Origin: Moraxella oblonga NBRC 102422 | GTDB taxonomy: Bacteria; Pseudomonadota; Gammaproteobacteria; Pseudomonadales; Moraxellaceae | Reading direction: 5' to 3' | DNA length: 64,000 bases | Assembly: GCF_001598275.1 (NCBI RefSeq) | Contig: NZ_BCYQ01000007.1 | Location: 1 to 64,000, forward strand | Shown: positions 45,024 to 54,517 of the stretch, in pieces | Layout: each line of letters starts with the position of its first letter | Numbering within the stretch: the first letter of the stretch is position 1 | Translations under genes and position numbers: made by a program | The notes under the pieces: model-generated | What the model saw: only the letters and a program-made list of their open reading frames with translations | Databases searched by the model: none | Told to the model about the DNA's origin: nothing

Positions 45024-45703
45024 TAGATAACACTGCCAACCAAGACACACCAGAGGGTGTAACGCTCTCGCTCACGCCAGCAGGGGTAGTGCCCCGAGCG
45101 GGAGCGTGGCTCATTGATATGCTGATACGAGGGGCGGTATTTACGTTGGCAAACATGGTGTTGGTGTTTTTGGGAGCATCAGGGTGGGCGATTTTGCTGA
45201 TTTTGTACTTTGTGTTGGATTGGTTTTATATGGTGTTGTTTGAGGTATATCGTGGTGGTCAGACGATTGGCAAAAAAAAGTTTAACCTAAGAGTATGTAC
45301 CGATGATGGCATGAATGTCGGTTGGCAGGCTTCTATGATTCGTAATGTCTTGCGTTTTGCTGATTTGCCATTTTTCTTTTTGACTGCACTCATTGCCATA
45401 TTATTTAACAGTAAAAGTAAAAGACTTGGCGATATGGTGGCAGGCACGATGGTAGTCTATGGACATGACAAAATCGGTGAAATGAACATCAAAGATGTCA
45501 GCCCAAAAACCCCCAAAATTCCGCTTTATTTTGACGAGCAACAGGCGATTTTGGCATTTGCTGAACGGATTGATGAGTTGCCCCAAGCCAGAAAAGAAGA
45601 ACTTTCCATGATTTTATCGCCTCTGACAGGGCAAACAAGCCCCACCCAATGCACCAATGACATCATGGCTTATGCCAATGCCATTATTGGTAAAGACAAA
45701 TAG
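45020..45703 (+). CDS. RDD-family membrane protein
   Basis: A 227-residue protein with an RDD domain: RAGAWLIDMLIRG, then GGQTIGKKKFNLRV and KSKRLGDMVAGTMVV, with three membrane helices. A hydrophilic tail of about 75 residues follows. RDD proteins are often encoded with SpoIIM-like proteins and MoxR/DUF58 genes. The start overlaps the stop of the DUF805 gene (ATGA), and 7 bp separate it from the next gene. Confidence 0.88.
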   Translation: MIDNTANQDTPEGVTLSLTPAGVVPRAGAWLIDMLIRGAVFTLANMVLVFLGASGWAILLILYFVLDWFYMVLFEVYRGGQTIGKKKFNLRVCTDDGMNVGWQASMIRNVLRFADLPFFFLTALIAILFNSKSKRLGDMVAGTMVVYGHDKIGEMNIKDVSPKTPKIPLYFDEQQAILAFAERIDELPQARKEELSMILSPLTGQTSPTQCTNDIMAYANAIIGKDK

Positions 45704-45710
45704 GTGATAC

Positions 45711-46775
45711 ATGGCAAAACATCATATCAAGGATTTTGTGGCGGTCAAACAAAGTACCTTTGTGGGGCGTTATGGCTTAGTATGGCAACGTTTTGATGAG
45801 CTGTGCCAAGAGATGGGCGTGTCTTTGACTCCCATTCATCAAAGCCAAAAAAACCACCCCAAAACAGGCAAAATCAAAAAGCCCAAAAAAATGGATAATT
45901 ATCCGCTTGTTCAGCTCTACCGTGAGATTTGTGGGCATTATGCCCTTGCCAAACAACGCCATTATAGTCCCATGCTCGTCCAAGCTCTACATGAGCGAGT
46001 GATGGCAGGGCATGAGCTAATTTATGGAGCAAAACCGTCCAATCGTAGTGGACTGCTCAATTTTGTATTTTTTACTTTTCCAAATAGAGTTCGCCAATAC
46101 CAAACGCTTTTTTGGGTGTCGTTTGGGATTTTTTATTTGCCACTACTTATCATGGGTGTGGCGTGCTATGTCAATGATGAGTTGATTTATAGCATAATGG
46201 ACAACAGTCAAGTTGCCATGATGGAGTCCATGTACGACCCCGCCAACAACCACATCGGACGAGATGCTGACAGGGCAAGTGATACCGATTTGATGATGTT
46301 TGGGCATTACATCAAAAATAACATCAGTATTGATTTGGGCATGTATGGTTTGGGGATTTTTGCAGGGATTGGGACGATTTTGTGGGGGCTTTATAACAGT
46401 GTGGTTATCGGTGCGGTGGCAGGGCATCTGACAGGTATGGGGTTTGGCGAGACTTTTTGGCAGTTTGTGGTCGGACATGGTTCATTTGAGCTTATGGGTG
46501 TGGTGATTGCTATCATGGCAGGGTTGCGACTTGGTTTGGGGGTGGTTGCTCCTGCCCCCTACACTCGCAAAGATGCTCTAAAAGTTGCTGGCATAGAGAG
46601 TGTTCAGCTACTTATGGGGGCGGTCATCATGACGTTTTTGGCGGCGTTCGTTGAGGCGTTTTGGTCGTCATCATCTGCCATACCGCCTGTGGTCAAATAT
46701 GTGGTGGCGTTTGGACTGTGGACGCTAATTGCGATTTATCTCATCAAGGCAGGACGCACGCATGAATTTAGATAA
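45711..46775 (+). CDS. SpoIIM-like (stage II sporulation M / DUF95) membrane protein
   Basis: A 354-residue membrane protein. A soluble N-terminal ~115 residues (basic, with KNHPKTGKIKKPKK) is followed by about six hydrophobic helices. YIKNNISIDLGMYGLGIFAGIGTI and GHGSFELMGVVIAIMAGLRLG match the SpoIIM/DUF95 pattern. Non-sporulating bacteria carry it in the MoxR operon. The AGGTGA site precedes ATG 45711. Its 3' end overlaps the next gene by 14 bp. Confidence 0.86.
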   Translation: MAKHHIKDFVAVKQSTFVGRYGLVWQRFDELCQEMGVSLTPIHQSQKNHPKTGKIKKPKKMDNYPLVQLYREICGHYALAKQRHYSPMLVQALHERVMAGHELIYGAKPSNRSGLLNFVFFTFPNRVRQYQTLFWVSFGIFYLPLLIMGVACYVNDELIYSIMDNSQVAMMESMYDPANNHIGRDADRASDTDLMMFGHYIKNNISIDLGMYGLGIFAGIGTILWGLYNSVVIGAVAGHLTGMGFGETFWQFVVGHGSFELMGVVIAIMAGLRLGLGVVAPAPYTRKDALKVAGIESVQLLMGAVIMTFLAAFVEAFWSSSSAIPPVVKYVVAFGLWTLIAIYLIKAGRTHEFR

Positions 46776-47688
46776 ACTCACCGTTAATATCAAACCGCTT
46801 ACCGCTTATCAAGCGATGGATTTGGGTATGGCGGTGGCTCGCACATATTATGGGGATTTGTGGCGGTTGTGGTGGCGTGCTTGTGTGAGCTTTGGGGGAG
46901 TGTGCGTCTTACCGTTGCTTGTTTTTACCATAAATGGGTTGTCCGACAAAACATTTATAGACACGGCGTTTGGGGTTGTTTATGGGGGTGCTTATGCCTA
47001 TTTTGTATCAATCAAATTGCCAAAATTTTTTAGAAAAGGGATATTTTGGCATACATTGATTTCTATCGTTAGTATGCTGATATTTGCCATACTTGATGTG
47101 GACGATCAAGCTAAGATGTTGCTAGTGATGGGTTTGATTTTTATCAGTAAGCCTTTGTTTGAACGTCCGCTTTTGTTATACCTTAGCCAAAAATTATTTG
47201 ATAAAGACTACCAAATTAACGATTTGTCTGATGAATTTAAAGGCTTGGGTTTTGGGTATTTGCGTGGGCGTATCAGCCTACAACGCATGATGAGTATGCC
47301 CGTGTATCTACTAGAAAACCAATCAGGAAAATTCCTAAAATCTCGCCTAAAAACCCTCACTCGCAACCAGTCAGGGGCGATACATTTGCATGGGTTGTTT
47401 TTTATGGTGGCCGAAGTTGTGTTGGCGGTGTGTGGTATGATTTTGCTTGATACTGTCATCAGCGTGCGTGTGGAAGACGGGTTGCCAATGACAGTGTTTA
47501 TGGTGATGGTGGTGTGGGCATATCTTTTTGCGGTGGCATTGCTTGCTCCTTTTTATGTGGCGAGTGGATTTGTGATGTATCTGTGCAAACGCAGTCTTTT
47601 GGAGGGTTGGGACATTGAGCTGGTGTTTCGTAAACTGGCTTACCGCTACCAATCACAAGCCAAGAAGCGGAGTGAGTTGCATGAATGA
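46762..47688 (+). CDS. Membrane protein of the MoxR operon
   Basis: A 308-residue multi-pass protein from ATG 46762 (MNLDKLTVNIKPLTAYQAMDLG), which lies inside the end of the SpoIIM gene. At least four hydrophobic helices (VCVLPLLVFTING, AYAYFVSIKL, FFMVAEVVLAVCGMILL, FMVMVVWAYLFAVALLAPFYVASGFVMYL) surround a cytosolic loop with YLRGRISLQRMMS. I do not recognise a named domain; the position in this operon is usually filled by such a protein. It overlaps the DUF4129 gene by 8 bp. Confidence 0.78.
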   Translation: MNLDKLTVNIKPLTAYQAMDLGMAVARTYYGDLWRLWWRACVSFGGVCVLPLLVFTINGLSDKTFIDTAFGVVYGGAYAYFVSIKLPKFFRKGIFWHTLISIVSMLIFAILDVDDQAKMLLVMGLIFISKPLFERPLLLYLSQKLFDKDYQINDLSDEFKGLGFGYLRGRISLQRMMSMPVYLLENQSGKFLKSRLKTLTRNQSGAIHLHGLFFMVAEVVLAVCGMILLDTVISVRVEDGLPMTVFMVMVVWAYLFAVALLAPFYVASGFVMYLCKRSLLEGWDIELVFRKLAYRYQSQAKKRSELHE

Positions 47689-48544
47689 TGTTAAAAAAGT
47701 GTTGCTTGTTAGCATCTGTCTATGCTTGGGGCAAGGTTTAATTCAGTCAAGTTTTGCCAATAGCAGTAACTTTACCACGTCTGCCCCTGTTTCTGACCAA
47801 GTTAAGCCAGCTGATATGGATACTGGCAAGCAAAATCATACACAAAAAGCAACGCAAAACGTCCACATCATGTTAAGCGACATCATCACCGATGAGTCAT
47901 ACAGTCGCACCATTCATCAGACAAAGTGGGTGTATAACGACCCCCCCAAGCCAGTGTCTGATGAGCATGCAGATATAGATTTGAATTGGTTAGCAAAGCT
48001 TATTCAGAGTGTATTTACACTAAGTAAGCATGTGGGCGTGTTTGGTAAGACGATTGCGATTTTATTTTTGGTGTTGTTGGCGTGGTGGCTATATCGCACA
48101 AGGGATTATTGGCTGTCATGGGTGGAAAAACTTGCCCCAATCATGAAAAAACGCACGCCCCAAATTGACCATGTTCCTCACATTGCCCAAGACGTATGGG
48201 CGGAGCTACCACCAACTGATGAGTTGGTGGCGTATGTGCAAAAATTGTTGCAAAAAAGCGAATATTTACTTGCCTTGTCAGTACTGTATCGAGGGACGCT
48301 TAGAGAGCTGAATGCTCATCACGCCCTCGCCATTGATAAACACCAAACCGAAGATGAATGTGCATGGTTACTTGCCAAAAGCCCTGCCAGTCCCCAAGAG
48401 TCTGCTTATTTTGCTAAATTGGTGGCGTTGTGGCGGATATGTGCTTATGGGCAAAAATTTGCCCCCCAACTGGCAGATGGCAACGGTCATCAAGTCTTTG
48501 AGCTTGCCCAATCTTGGTCGGCATTGTACGGACAACGGGGGTAA
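47681..48544 (+). CDS. DUF4129 domain protein
   Basis: A 287-residue protein: a cleavable-type signal (MNDVKKVLLVSICLCLGQGLIQSSFA), a periplasmic stretch of about 95 residues, one membrane helix (TIAILFLVLLAWWLY) and a C-terminal DUF4129 domain (YLLALSVLYRGTLRELNAHH, EDECAWLLAKS, YFAKLVALWRICAYG). DUF4129 is tied to MoxR/DUF58 operons. The start at ATG 47681 overlaps the preceding gene; the end overlaps the next ATG by one base (TAATG). Confidence 0.85.
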   Translation: MNDVKKVLLVSICLCLGQGLIQSSFANSSNFTTSAPVSDQVKPADMDTGKQNHTQKATQNVHIMLSDIITDESYSRTIHQTKWVYNDPPKPVSDEHADIDLNWLAKLIQSVFTLSKHVGVFGKTIAILFLVLLAWWLYRTRDYWLSWVEKLAPIMKKRTPQIDHVPHIAQDVWAELPPTDELVAYVQKLLQKSEYLLALSVLYRGTLRELNAHHALAIDKHQTEDECAWLLAKSPASPQESAYFAKLVALWRICAYGQKFAPQLADGNGHQVFELAQSWSALYGQRG

Positions 48545-50028
48545 TGATGATAAAAGAAAGTGTCAAGGTGGATAAATGGTTTATCATCATCGTGGCGGTC
48601 GGGGCGGTGTTGGCAGGGCTATATGCATGGTGGTTTTTTGCCAATCATCACAAGGTGGATTATGGCGTACAATATATCCCCAAAAGCGAAGTTCGTCAAA
48701 ACCGCTATTACACCGCCCAACAGCTCATTCAAAAAGCAGGGGGCGACACTTATGCCTTTCAAAGCAAAGGTGAACTGACTAGGCTAGATACGGTATTTGG
48801 TGATTTGACATCATCGTCTGGCAACGTAGTGATGATTTATAAACTCACCGAAGAGCGTGAGTCCAAACTGGATGAGATGATGGCATGGGTATCATCGGGC
48901 GGTCATTTGGTGGTATTTAGCGAAACGGTACTGCCCTATGATGCTGACAAAGACGATGAAAGCTATTACACCAAAACCCAAAATCCACTCCTAAACCACA
49001 TCGGCATCAAATATATCAAACATAACAAACAAGCCCAAGACGGCTTTGATAATGCCAACATGAAAATGGAAAAAATGGTTACACCCCTACGCATGGGCGA
49101 TGAGCTTGTGATGGTGAATGGGGTGGATTATTATAGTAAACTTGGGCATTTTGTGGCGGATGATTTTTTTGGTAAATATCAAGCCACACTCATCAATCAC
49201 GACTGGCGACAAAAAAGCGAGCAGGGCTACGATGTGTCATTGGCTGGCACGACTTTGACCGCTGAAAACCATGCCATACTAAAAGCTGACCTAAACCAAA
49301 AAAATGCTTGGGAAAACGGCAAGCCGATACTTTTTGACCCTGATAATGCCATTTTTGATGCTCAAGTGGGTCAGGGGCGATTGACGGTACTGTCAAGCAA
49401 CAAGATATTTTTAAACCCTGATGTGGTACAAGTTCATCAACAAAAAACCTCAGTATCCACAGCTGTCACCCCAAACAGTGATTGGAGCTTGCTCATTGGC
49501 ACAGATTCTGCCCAAATGCATGGCTATGGAGGAGGTATTTTGCTCAAAGAGCATGGCGAACTGCTCCTACGGCTCGTGGCTGACCGTACGGTGTATTTTG
49601 TGCCTGATGTGCGAAGTGATGGCTTTTTTGAGCTGTTGGGGCGGTATCTATCTTATGCGATGGTGGGGTTATTTTTGACGATTGGGGCGACTTTGCTTGC
49701 CTTGCCTAGACAATTTGGGGCGGTGCAAACTTACCAAACCGATACAGGGCGTAACATCATCAACTTTTTTGCTCAAGTGGGGCGGTATTTGTGGGCAACA
49801 GATGCAGGTGAGGGACTACTCACCCAGAACCGCCAAATGCTCCTAAGGCTCATCTGTGCCAAAGAACACATCAGTAACAAAGATGATTTGGTGGCGATAT
49901 TAAGCCAAAAAACAGGGTTATCAGCAGGGCTTATCCATGATGCTTTGTACGCAGATTGGCAAAGTGAGCAGGAATTTTTACGCATTAGTCAAAGCTTTAA
50001 AGTATTGGCAACGCATTTTGCACAATGA
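48544..50028 (+). CDS. DUF4350 domain protein
   Basis: A 494-residue membrane protein: an N-terminal helix (FIIIVAVGAVLAGLYAWWFFAN), a large periplasmic DUF4350-like domain of about 360 residues (RYYTAQQLIQKAGGDTYAF, MMAWVSSGGHLVVFSE, GQGRLTVLSSNKIF), and a second helix (YAMVGLFLTIGATLLAL) before a cytosolic end. The DUF4350 fold resembles glutamine amidotransferase-like domains in layout, but catalytic residues are not obvious. ATG 48544 overlaps the stop of the DUF4129 gene. A 129-bp gap precedes moxR. Confidence 0.82.
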   Translation: MMIKESVKVDKWFIIIVAVGAVLAGLYAWWFFANHHKVDYGVQYIPKSEVRQNRYYTAQQLIQKAGGDTYAFQSKGELTRLDTVFGDLTSSSGNVVMIYKLTEERESKLDEMMAWVSSGGHLVVFSETVLPYDADKDDESYYTKTQNPLLNHIGIKYIKHNKQAQDGFDNANMKMEKMVTPLRMGDELVMVNGVDYYSKLGHFVADDFFGKYQATLINHDWRQKSEQGYDVSLAGTTLTAENHAILKADLNQKNAWENGKPILFDPDNAIFDAQVGQGRLTVLSSNKIFLNPDVVQVHQQKTSVSTAVTPNSDWSLLIGTDSAQMHGYGGGILLKEHGELLLRLVADRTVYFVPDVRSDGFFELLGRYLSYAMVGLFLTIGATLLALPRQFGAVQTYQTDTGRNIINFFAQVGRYLWATDAGEGLLTQNRQMLLRLICAKEHISNKDDLVAILSQKTGLSAGLIHDALYADWQSEQEFLRISQSFKVLATHFAQ

Positions 50029-50157
50029 TTTGGTTTTTGTGCATGGCGAGTGTATCAAACCACAAAAGCAACAACCGCTCTTTGACATTTGGGGCGAACG
50101 GTTTTCTTTAAACACACCATGAATTAATAATGCTCCATATTTTTAGGAAAAAACATC

Positions 50158-51132
50158 ATGACAAACATTAGTGAACATATCCCCCTTGCCAAACAAGAGA
50201 TTGATGCACTCATTGGCGAAATCCAAAAAGCCGTCATTGGGCAAACAGACGTGATTAACAAACTTATCATTTGTCTTTTGGCAGGTGGTCATGTATTGCT
50301 AGAAGGCGTGCCGGGTTTGGGCAAAACTTTATTGGTCAAAGCACTCTCATCAGCAGTCAGTGGTGAATTTGGGCGGATTCAGTTTACCCCCGATTTGATG
50401 CCGTCAGACGTTACGGGACATACGTTGTATGACATGCAAACAGGGCAATGGAAAACCCGTAAAGGGGCGGTGTTTTGTCATCTGCTCCTAGCGGACGAGA
50501 TTAATAGAGCACCTGCCAAAACCCAATCAGCACTCCTAGAAGCCATGCAAGAGGGGCAAGTTACCATTGAAGGGCAAACGCACGCTCTGCCCAAGCCTTT
50601 TATCTGTGTGGCGACGCAAAACCCTATTGAACAAGAGGGTACTTACCCTCTTCCAGAAGCACAGCTTGATAGATTTTTAATGAATGTATTCATGAATTAT
50701 CCAACCGCCCATGAAGAAAAACGATTGTTATCCGAGCTTATCACAGGACGAGTGGGCGATACGCTTGATTTATCCAAAGTGTCTGCGGTACTGTCGCCCC
50801 AGCGACTGCTCCAATTACAAAAAATCGTCTCCTTTGTGGGTGTTGATGAGCGAGTGGTGCAATATGCCCTTGACATTGTGAGATTGAGTCGTGATTTTGC
50901 AGGGATTGACATGGGAGCAGGCGTGCGTGCAGGCATGGCTTTGCTCCGCTGTGCCAAAGCCTGTGCGGTGATGAATGGGCGAGCCTATGCCGTGCCTGAT
51001 GATGTGCGTTATGTGGCGGTGGACGTGCTTCGTCATCGCATTCGGCTTAGTGCAGATTTTATGATTGATGGGCTGGCGATAGAGCAAGTCATCGAACAGC
51101 TTTTAAGTCACGTTTCTGCCCCACGAGTATGA
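50158..51132 (+). CDS. MoxR-family AAA+ ATPase
   Basis: A 324-residue AAA+ protein with Walker A GVPGLGKT (residues 50-57), Walker B LLADEINR, the sensor ATQNPIEQEGTYPLPEAQLDRF and the arginine finger region that follows. MoxR proteins act as chaperones that mature or activate partners, often with VWA-domain proteins; the adjacent DUF58 protein has a VWA-like fold. ATG 50158 has AGGAAAA upstream, and the end overlaps the DUF58 gene by 4 bp (ATGA). Confidence 0.94.
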   Translation: MTNISEHIPLAKQEIDALIGEIQKAVIGQTDVINKLIICLLAGGHVLLEGVPGLGKTLLVKALSSAVSGEFGRIQFTPDLMPSDVTGHTLYDMQTGQWKTRKGAVFCHLLLADEINRAPAKTQSALLEAMQEGQVTIEGQTHALPKPFICVATQNPIEQEGTYPLPEAQLDRFLMNVFMNYPTAHEEKRLLSELITGRVGDTLDLSKVSAVLSPQRLLQLQKIVSFVGVDERVVQYALDIVRLSRDFAGIDMGAGVRAGMALLRCAKACAVMNGRAYAVPDDVRYVAVDVLRHRIRLSADFMIDGLAIEQVIEQLLSHVSAPRV

Positions 51133-52580
51133 GCATGGCTTGGGCAGACTTTATGGTACGAACACACCCAAAAACAGCAATGATTCTGTTTGGGTGGACG
51201 TTTGTCATGATGATGTTGCAGTTGTCATCACACCTTGACGGCTGGGCGGTGCTTGGCATGGCAGTATGGGCGTGGCTTTTGGTGGGTGTGGTATTTTTGG
51301 GTGTGTTGATGTATGAATACATACGGCTTTTTTTAGCCTATCGTGCTGTACATGATGTGGTGATTACACGTACACTTCTTAATAATTTGCCCGTTAATGA
51401 ACGCTCGGTGGTATCCTTGTCTTTTTATGGGGCAGACGTGGCGGATTTTATGGCAAATTTTCGTTGTGAGGTGGTGGATTTTGTGCCATCAAACACCAAA
51501 ATTGACAGTTTGCCCATGACTTTTTTACTTGGTGAATTATCCAAAGAACAAGGTGAGCTTGTGGTGAGCTATGATGTGTATGCCCATGAGCGTGGTTTTG
51601 GGTTATTTGGTGGGGTGGATTGGCGATTGACTACTCCGCTTGGATTGCTTATCAAATACCACCACACACCCATGACAGACATAGAAGGGATTAAAGACGT
51701 GCGAGTGCTTGCCAATTTTAGGGCGGTGCTACAAGGTCATTTGACCGCCATAAGTCGCCATAGTGCCATCATGGGCATTATCAAAAAAAGACGTAAAGGA
51801 CAAGGGCAGGATTTTCACCAAATCCGAGCTTATGCGGACGGCGATAGTATCCGTCAGATAGATTGGAAGGCAACTTCACGCCACCAACGGTTGATGACCA
51901 AAGAATATCAAGACGAAGCTGACCAAGAAATTTTATTTTTGCTTGACTGTGGACAGCATATGCGTCATGTGCAGTTTGATGATGATACCACACTCACTCA
52001 TGATAAGGGCGACAATGCCAGTCATTTGGACATGGCACTTAATGCCATGCTTCTACTTGCCCAAGTTGCCAACGAACAAGGCGATTCAACGGGTTTTGTC
52101 AGTTTTGGAGCGGTATCTGACAAAATCGCCTTACCAAAAAAAGGAGGGGGTGTCATCAGTTATTTGCTCAATCAAAGTTTTGATTTGACCGCCTCTACCA
52201 ATGCCCCAGATTATATGGCAGTAGCCAAAACCGCACTTGCCACCCAAAAACGCCGCAGCCTCATCATTTTTATCACCAACATTCGCACCCAAAGCAACGA
52301 TGAAATCGTGGGGGCGATTCAGCTTTTGAGCCAAAAACATCGGGTGATTGTGGCAAATTTGGCAGAGCAAGACTTGATGACCAAACTGGGCGATGACTTT
52401 GATAATGTGGACGATGCTTTGACCTATCATGGCGTATTTTCGCATGTTTATACCCAAAAACAGCATAATGCCGAATTGTCTGCCAAAACAAGAGCTATGG
52501 TGGTGGGTTGCACACCCCAAGAGTTGCCCCATAGGCTCATTGATGCTTATTGGGCGGTGAAAAAATGGGGCGTGGCGTGA
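51129..52580 (+). CDS. DUF58 protein (VWA-like partner of MoxR)
   Basis: A 483-residue protein with two membrane helices at the N-terminus (about 20-65), a beta-rich middle and the DUF58 core GQDFHQIRAYADGDSIRQIDWKATSRH (about residues 226-252). A VWA-like segment, LFLLDCGQHMR (an Asp-x-Ser-type MIDAS start is changed to DCG), follows. It ends with a VWA-like domain that runs to the C-terminus. The DCGQHM sequence departs from the usual DxSxS metal site, so metal binding is doubtful. It closes the eight-gene operon. Confidence 0.9.
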   Translation: MSMAWADFMVRTHPKTAMILFGWTFVMMMLQLSSHLDGWAVLGMAVWAWLLVGVVFLGVLMYEYIRLFLAYRAVHDVVITRTLLNNLPVNERSVVSLSFYGADVADFMANFRCEVVDFVPSNTKIDSLPMTFLLGELSKEQGELVVSYDVYAHERGFGLFGGVDWRLTTPLGLLIKYHHTPMTDIEGIKDVRVLANFRAVLQGHLTAISRHSAIMGIIKKRRKGQGQDFHQIRAYADGDSIRQIDWKATSRHQRLMTKEYQDEADQEILFLLDCGQHMRHVQFDDDTTLTHDKGDNASHLDMALNAMLLLAQVANEQGDSTGFVSFGAVSDKIALPKKGGGVISYLLNQSFDLTASTNAPDYMAVAKTALATQKRRSLIIFITNIRTQSNDEIVGAIQLLSQKHRVIVANLAEQDLMTKLGDDFDNVDDALTYHGVFSHVYTQKQHNAELSAKTRAMVVGCTPQELPHRLIDAYWAVKKWGVA

Positions 52581-52610
52581 TTTTGTTTTGGCTGATGTTT
52601 GTGAGTTGCA

Positions 52611-52793
52611 ATGACAAAAATACGTATTTGTATTGGTGTGTTAGAAATCAGTGGCAAACGAAACGCCTTAGAAAATGTGCTGATTACCGATGATGAATAT
52701 ACCCACTTTCATCGTCTTAATGAGGCAGGTTTTGAACGCAGTTTGACTTGGTTTAAATTTTTAAATTTTATGTCAATGGTGGCGTTTAAATAA
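52611..52793 (+). CDS. Short hypothetical protein
   Basis: A 60-residue frame beginning [16 protein letters not shown], 30 bp past the DUF58 gene and 10 bp before the phosphoesterase gene. No domain is recognised. The ribosome binding site is poor (GAG about 9-11 nt upstream). It could be a real small protein or the remnant of a longer gene. It sits at the left edge of the AT-rich block. Confidence 0.4.
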   Translation: MTKIRICIGVLEISGKRNALENVLITDDEYTHFHRLNEAGFERSLTWFKFLNFMSMVAFK

Positions 52794-52803
52794 AAGAGCT
52801 AAA

Positions 52804-53661
52804 ATGATACGAATTGCACTATTTGCCGACATTCACGGTAAATTTTTATTGCCCTTTAAATTGGTACATCACTACCAACAAATAACAGGCAAAACCATTG
52901 ACCATATTATCCAATGTGGCGATATGGGGGCATTTCCAAACAAAAATACAATGGATAAAGCTACTTTAAGGCACGCCAAAAATGACCCTGATGAACTTGG
53001 TTTTTTAAGACAGTTTTGTCAAAATCATAAAGAGATTGAGCAATTTTTAAATCATTTAAATGTTAAAATGTTGTGTGTGCGTGGCAATCACGAAGACCAT
53101 TTATTTTTGGATAATTTGGAAAAACAAGCCGAATTAAACAATCAAACCCATTTTTCTATTGATTGTTATCAAAAAGTATGGGTAATGCGAACGGGCGTTC
53201 CTATTATTTTAAATAATGGCAATGACCAACTTTCATTGGTTGGCATTGGTAGAATTGGCGATAAAAAAGGGCGAAAAGACAGTCAGTTTATTCAAGATTA
53301 TGAATATCACACCTTAAAAGAATTATTTAAAAGCAAACAAGATTTTGATATTTTAATCACACACGACAAACCCAGCGAAAGTATTCGTGGCTATGGCTCA
53401 TCTGAAATAAGAGAAACTTTAAATAACATTGCTTTTTCCTATCATTTTTATGGGCATACAGGCGAACCATTTGGGATTGAAATGGCGGACAATGGCGTTA
53501 CTCAATCGGTTAAAATCAAAGAGTTAGAATTTAATCAAGAGGGTAAATTATCAGAAGGTTGTATGATTATTCTAGAAAAGTCTGGTGATAAGATTGTCAT
53601 TGAAAAAGTGCCATTAAAAGACATTATTGGTTTTATGAAAAATACTTGGCATTATATGTAA
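52804..53661 (+). CDS. Calcineurin-like metallophosphoesterase
   Basis: A 285-residue metallophosphoesterase with the metal-binding motifs in order: FADIHGKF (Asp9, His11), QCGDMGAF (Asp40), RGNHEDH (Asn95, His96), ILITHDKPS and FYGHTGEP. Substrate is unknown; this family cuts phosphate mono- or diesters, including nucleotides and nucleic acids. It is rich in A and T and uses Leu TTA and Lys AAA heavily, unlike the MoxR operon before it. ATG 52804 follows AGAGCT. YqhA-like and TA genes follow in line. Confidence 0.88.
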   Translation: MIRIALFADIHGKFLLPFKLVHHYQQITGKTIDHIIQCGDMGAFPNKNTMDKATLRHAKNDPDELGFLRQFCQNHKEIEQFLNHLNVKMLCVRGNHEDHLFLDNLEKQAELNNQTHFSIDCYQKVWVMRTGVPIILNNGNDQLSLVGIGRIGDKKGRKDSQFIQDYEYHTLKELFKSKQDFDILITHDKPSESIRGYGSSEIRETLNNIAFSYHFYGHTGEPFGIEMADNGVTQSVKIKELEFNQEGKLSEGCMIILEKSGDKIVIEKVPLKDIIGFMKNTWHYM

Positions 53662-53690
53662 AATATTAATGATTTATATTAAGAGAATAT

Positions 53691-54245
53691 ATGGAAAATT
53701 TAAATAAAGAGCATTTAGAAAATAGCAGTCTTGGCATTCAAAGTCGCCAAAGCATTTTTGCCAAAGTGATATTTGCCAGTCGCTGGCTACAATTACCCAT
53801 TTATTTGGGACTTATTATTGTTCAAGGCATTTATGCTTATAAATTTTTAAAGTCGCTTTGGCATTTGATGGTAAATTTAGGGCAAATGGGCGAAACACAG
53901 ATTATGCTGGCAGTGCTTGGCTTAATTGATGTGGTGATGATTGCCAATTTGCTTGTGATGGTGGTGGTGGGTGGTTATGAAACTTTTGTTTCTCGTTTAA
54001 ATATTGATCATCACCCCGACCAACCAGAATGGCTAAATCATGTTAATGCATCTGTATTAAAAGTCAAACTGTCAATGGCGATTATTAGTATTTCTAGTAT
54101 TCATTTATTACAAACTTTTATCAATGCTGATAATATAAGTGAAACGACAATGAAATGGCAATTGCTACTACATTTGGGATTTTTGGCATCTACCATTGCC
54201 ATTGCTTATACCGATAAATTATTGCATAATGTTTCTAGTCATTAA
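53691..54245 (+). CDS. UPF0114 (YqhA) family membrane protein
   Basis: A 184-residue protein with four hydrophobic helices. Conserved pieces are [54 protein letters not shown] and [21 protein letters not shown], which match UPF0114/YqhA. It is an inner-membrane protein of unknown function. It is in line with the phosphoesterase and the TA pair, all AT-rich. Confidence 0.88.
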   Translation: MENLNKEHLENSSLGIQSRQSIFAKVIFASRWLQLPIYLGLIIVQGIYAYKFLKSLWHLMVNLGQMGETQIMLAVLGLIDVVMIANLLVMVVVGGYETFVSRLNIDHHPDQPEWLNHVNASVLKVKLSMAIISISSIHLLQTFINADNISETTMKWQLLLHLGFLASTIAIAYTDKLLHNVSSH

Positions 54246-54268
54246 ATATCAATTAAAAGGAGTGACTT

Positions 54269-54517
54269 ATGATAACTTTTACCGCAGAAAATGTTTCTCC
54301 AAGCTTATTGGAAGTCTTTCAACGCTTAGCCATAGAAAGTGGCACACCTTTTTTGGTTAAGCAAACCATTGAAAATCAAAAGTTGGTTATAAAAAATGAT
54401 AAACCAAATAACTTAGAAGAAGCATTATTGGCATTATCAAGTTTGGATTTGGATTTGGAAGATGATTTTTTTGATATGCCAGAACAACCAATGCGTGAAA
54501 TTGATTGGAGTGAATGA
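54269..54517 (+). CDS. Antitoxin of a VapBC-type pair
   Basis: An 82-residue acidic protein directly upstream of a PIN-domain toxin, with TGA-ATG adjacency (toxin starts on the next base). The N-terminus MITFTAENVSPSLLEVFQRLA is probably a small DNA-binding or dimerisation fold; the C-terminal half (LDLDLEDDFFDMPEQP) is acidic and suits binding of the basic toxin. The GGAG site before ATG 54269 is good. I do not recognise a standard AbrB or RHH motif with confidence. Confidence 0.78.
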   Translation: MITFTAENVSPSLLEVFQRLAIESGTPFLVKQTIENQKLVIKNDKPNNLEEALLALSSLDLDLEDDFFDMPEQPMREIDWSE

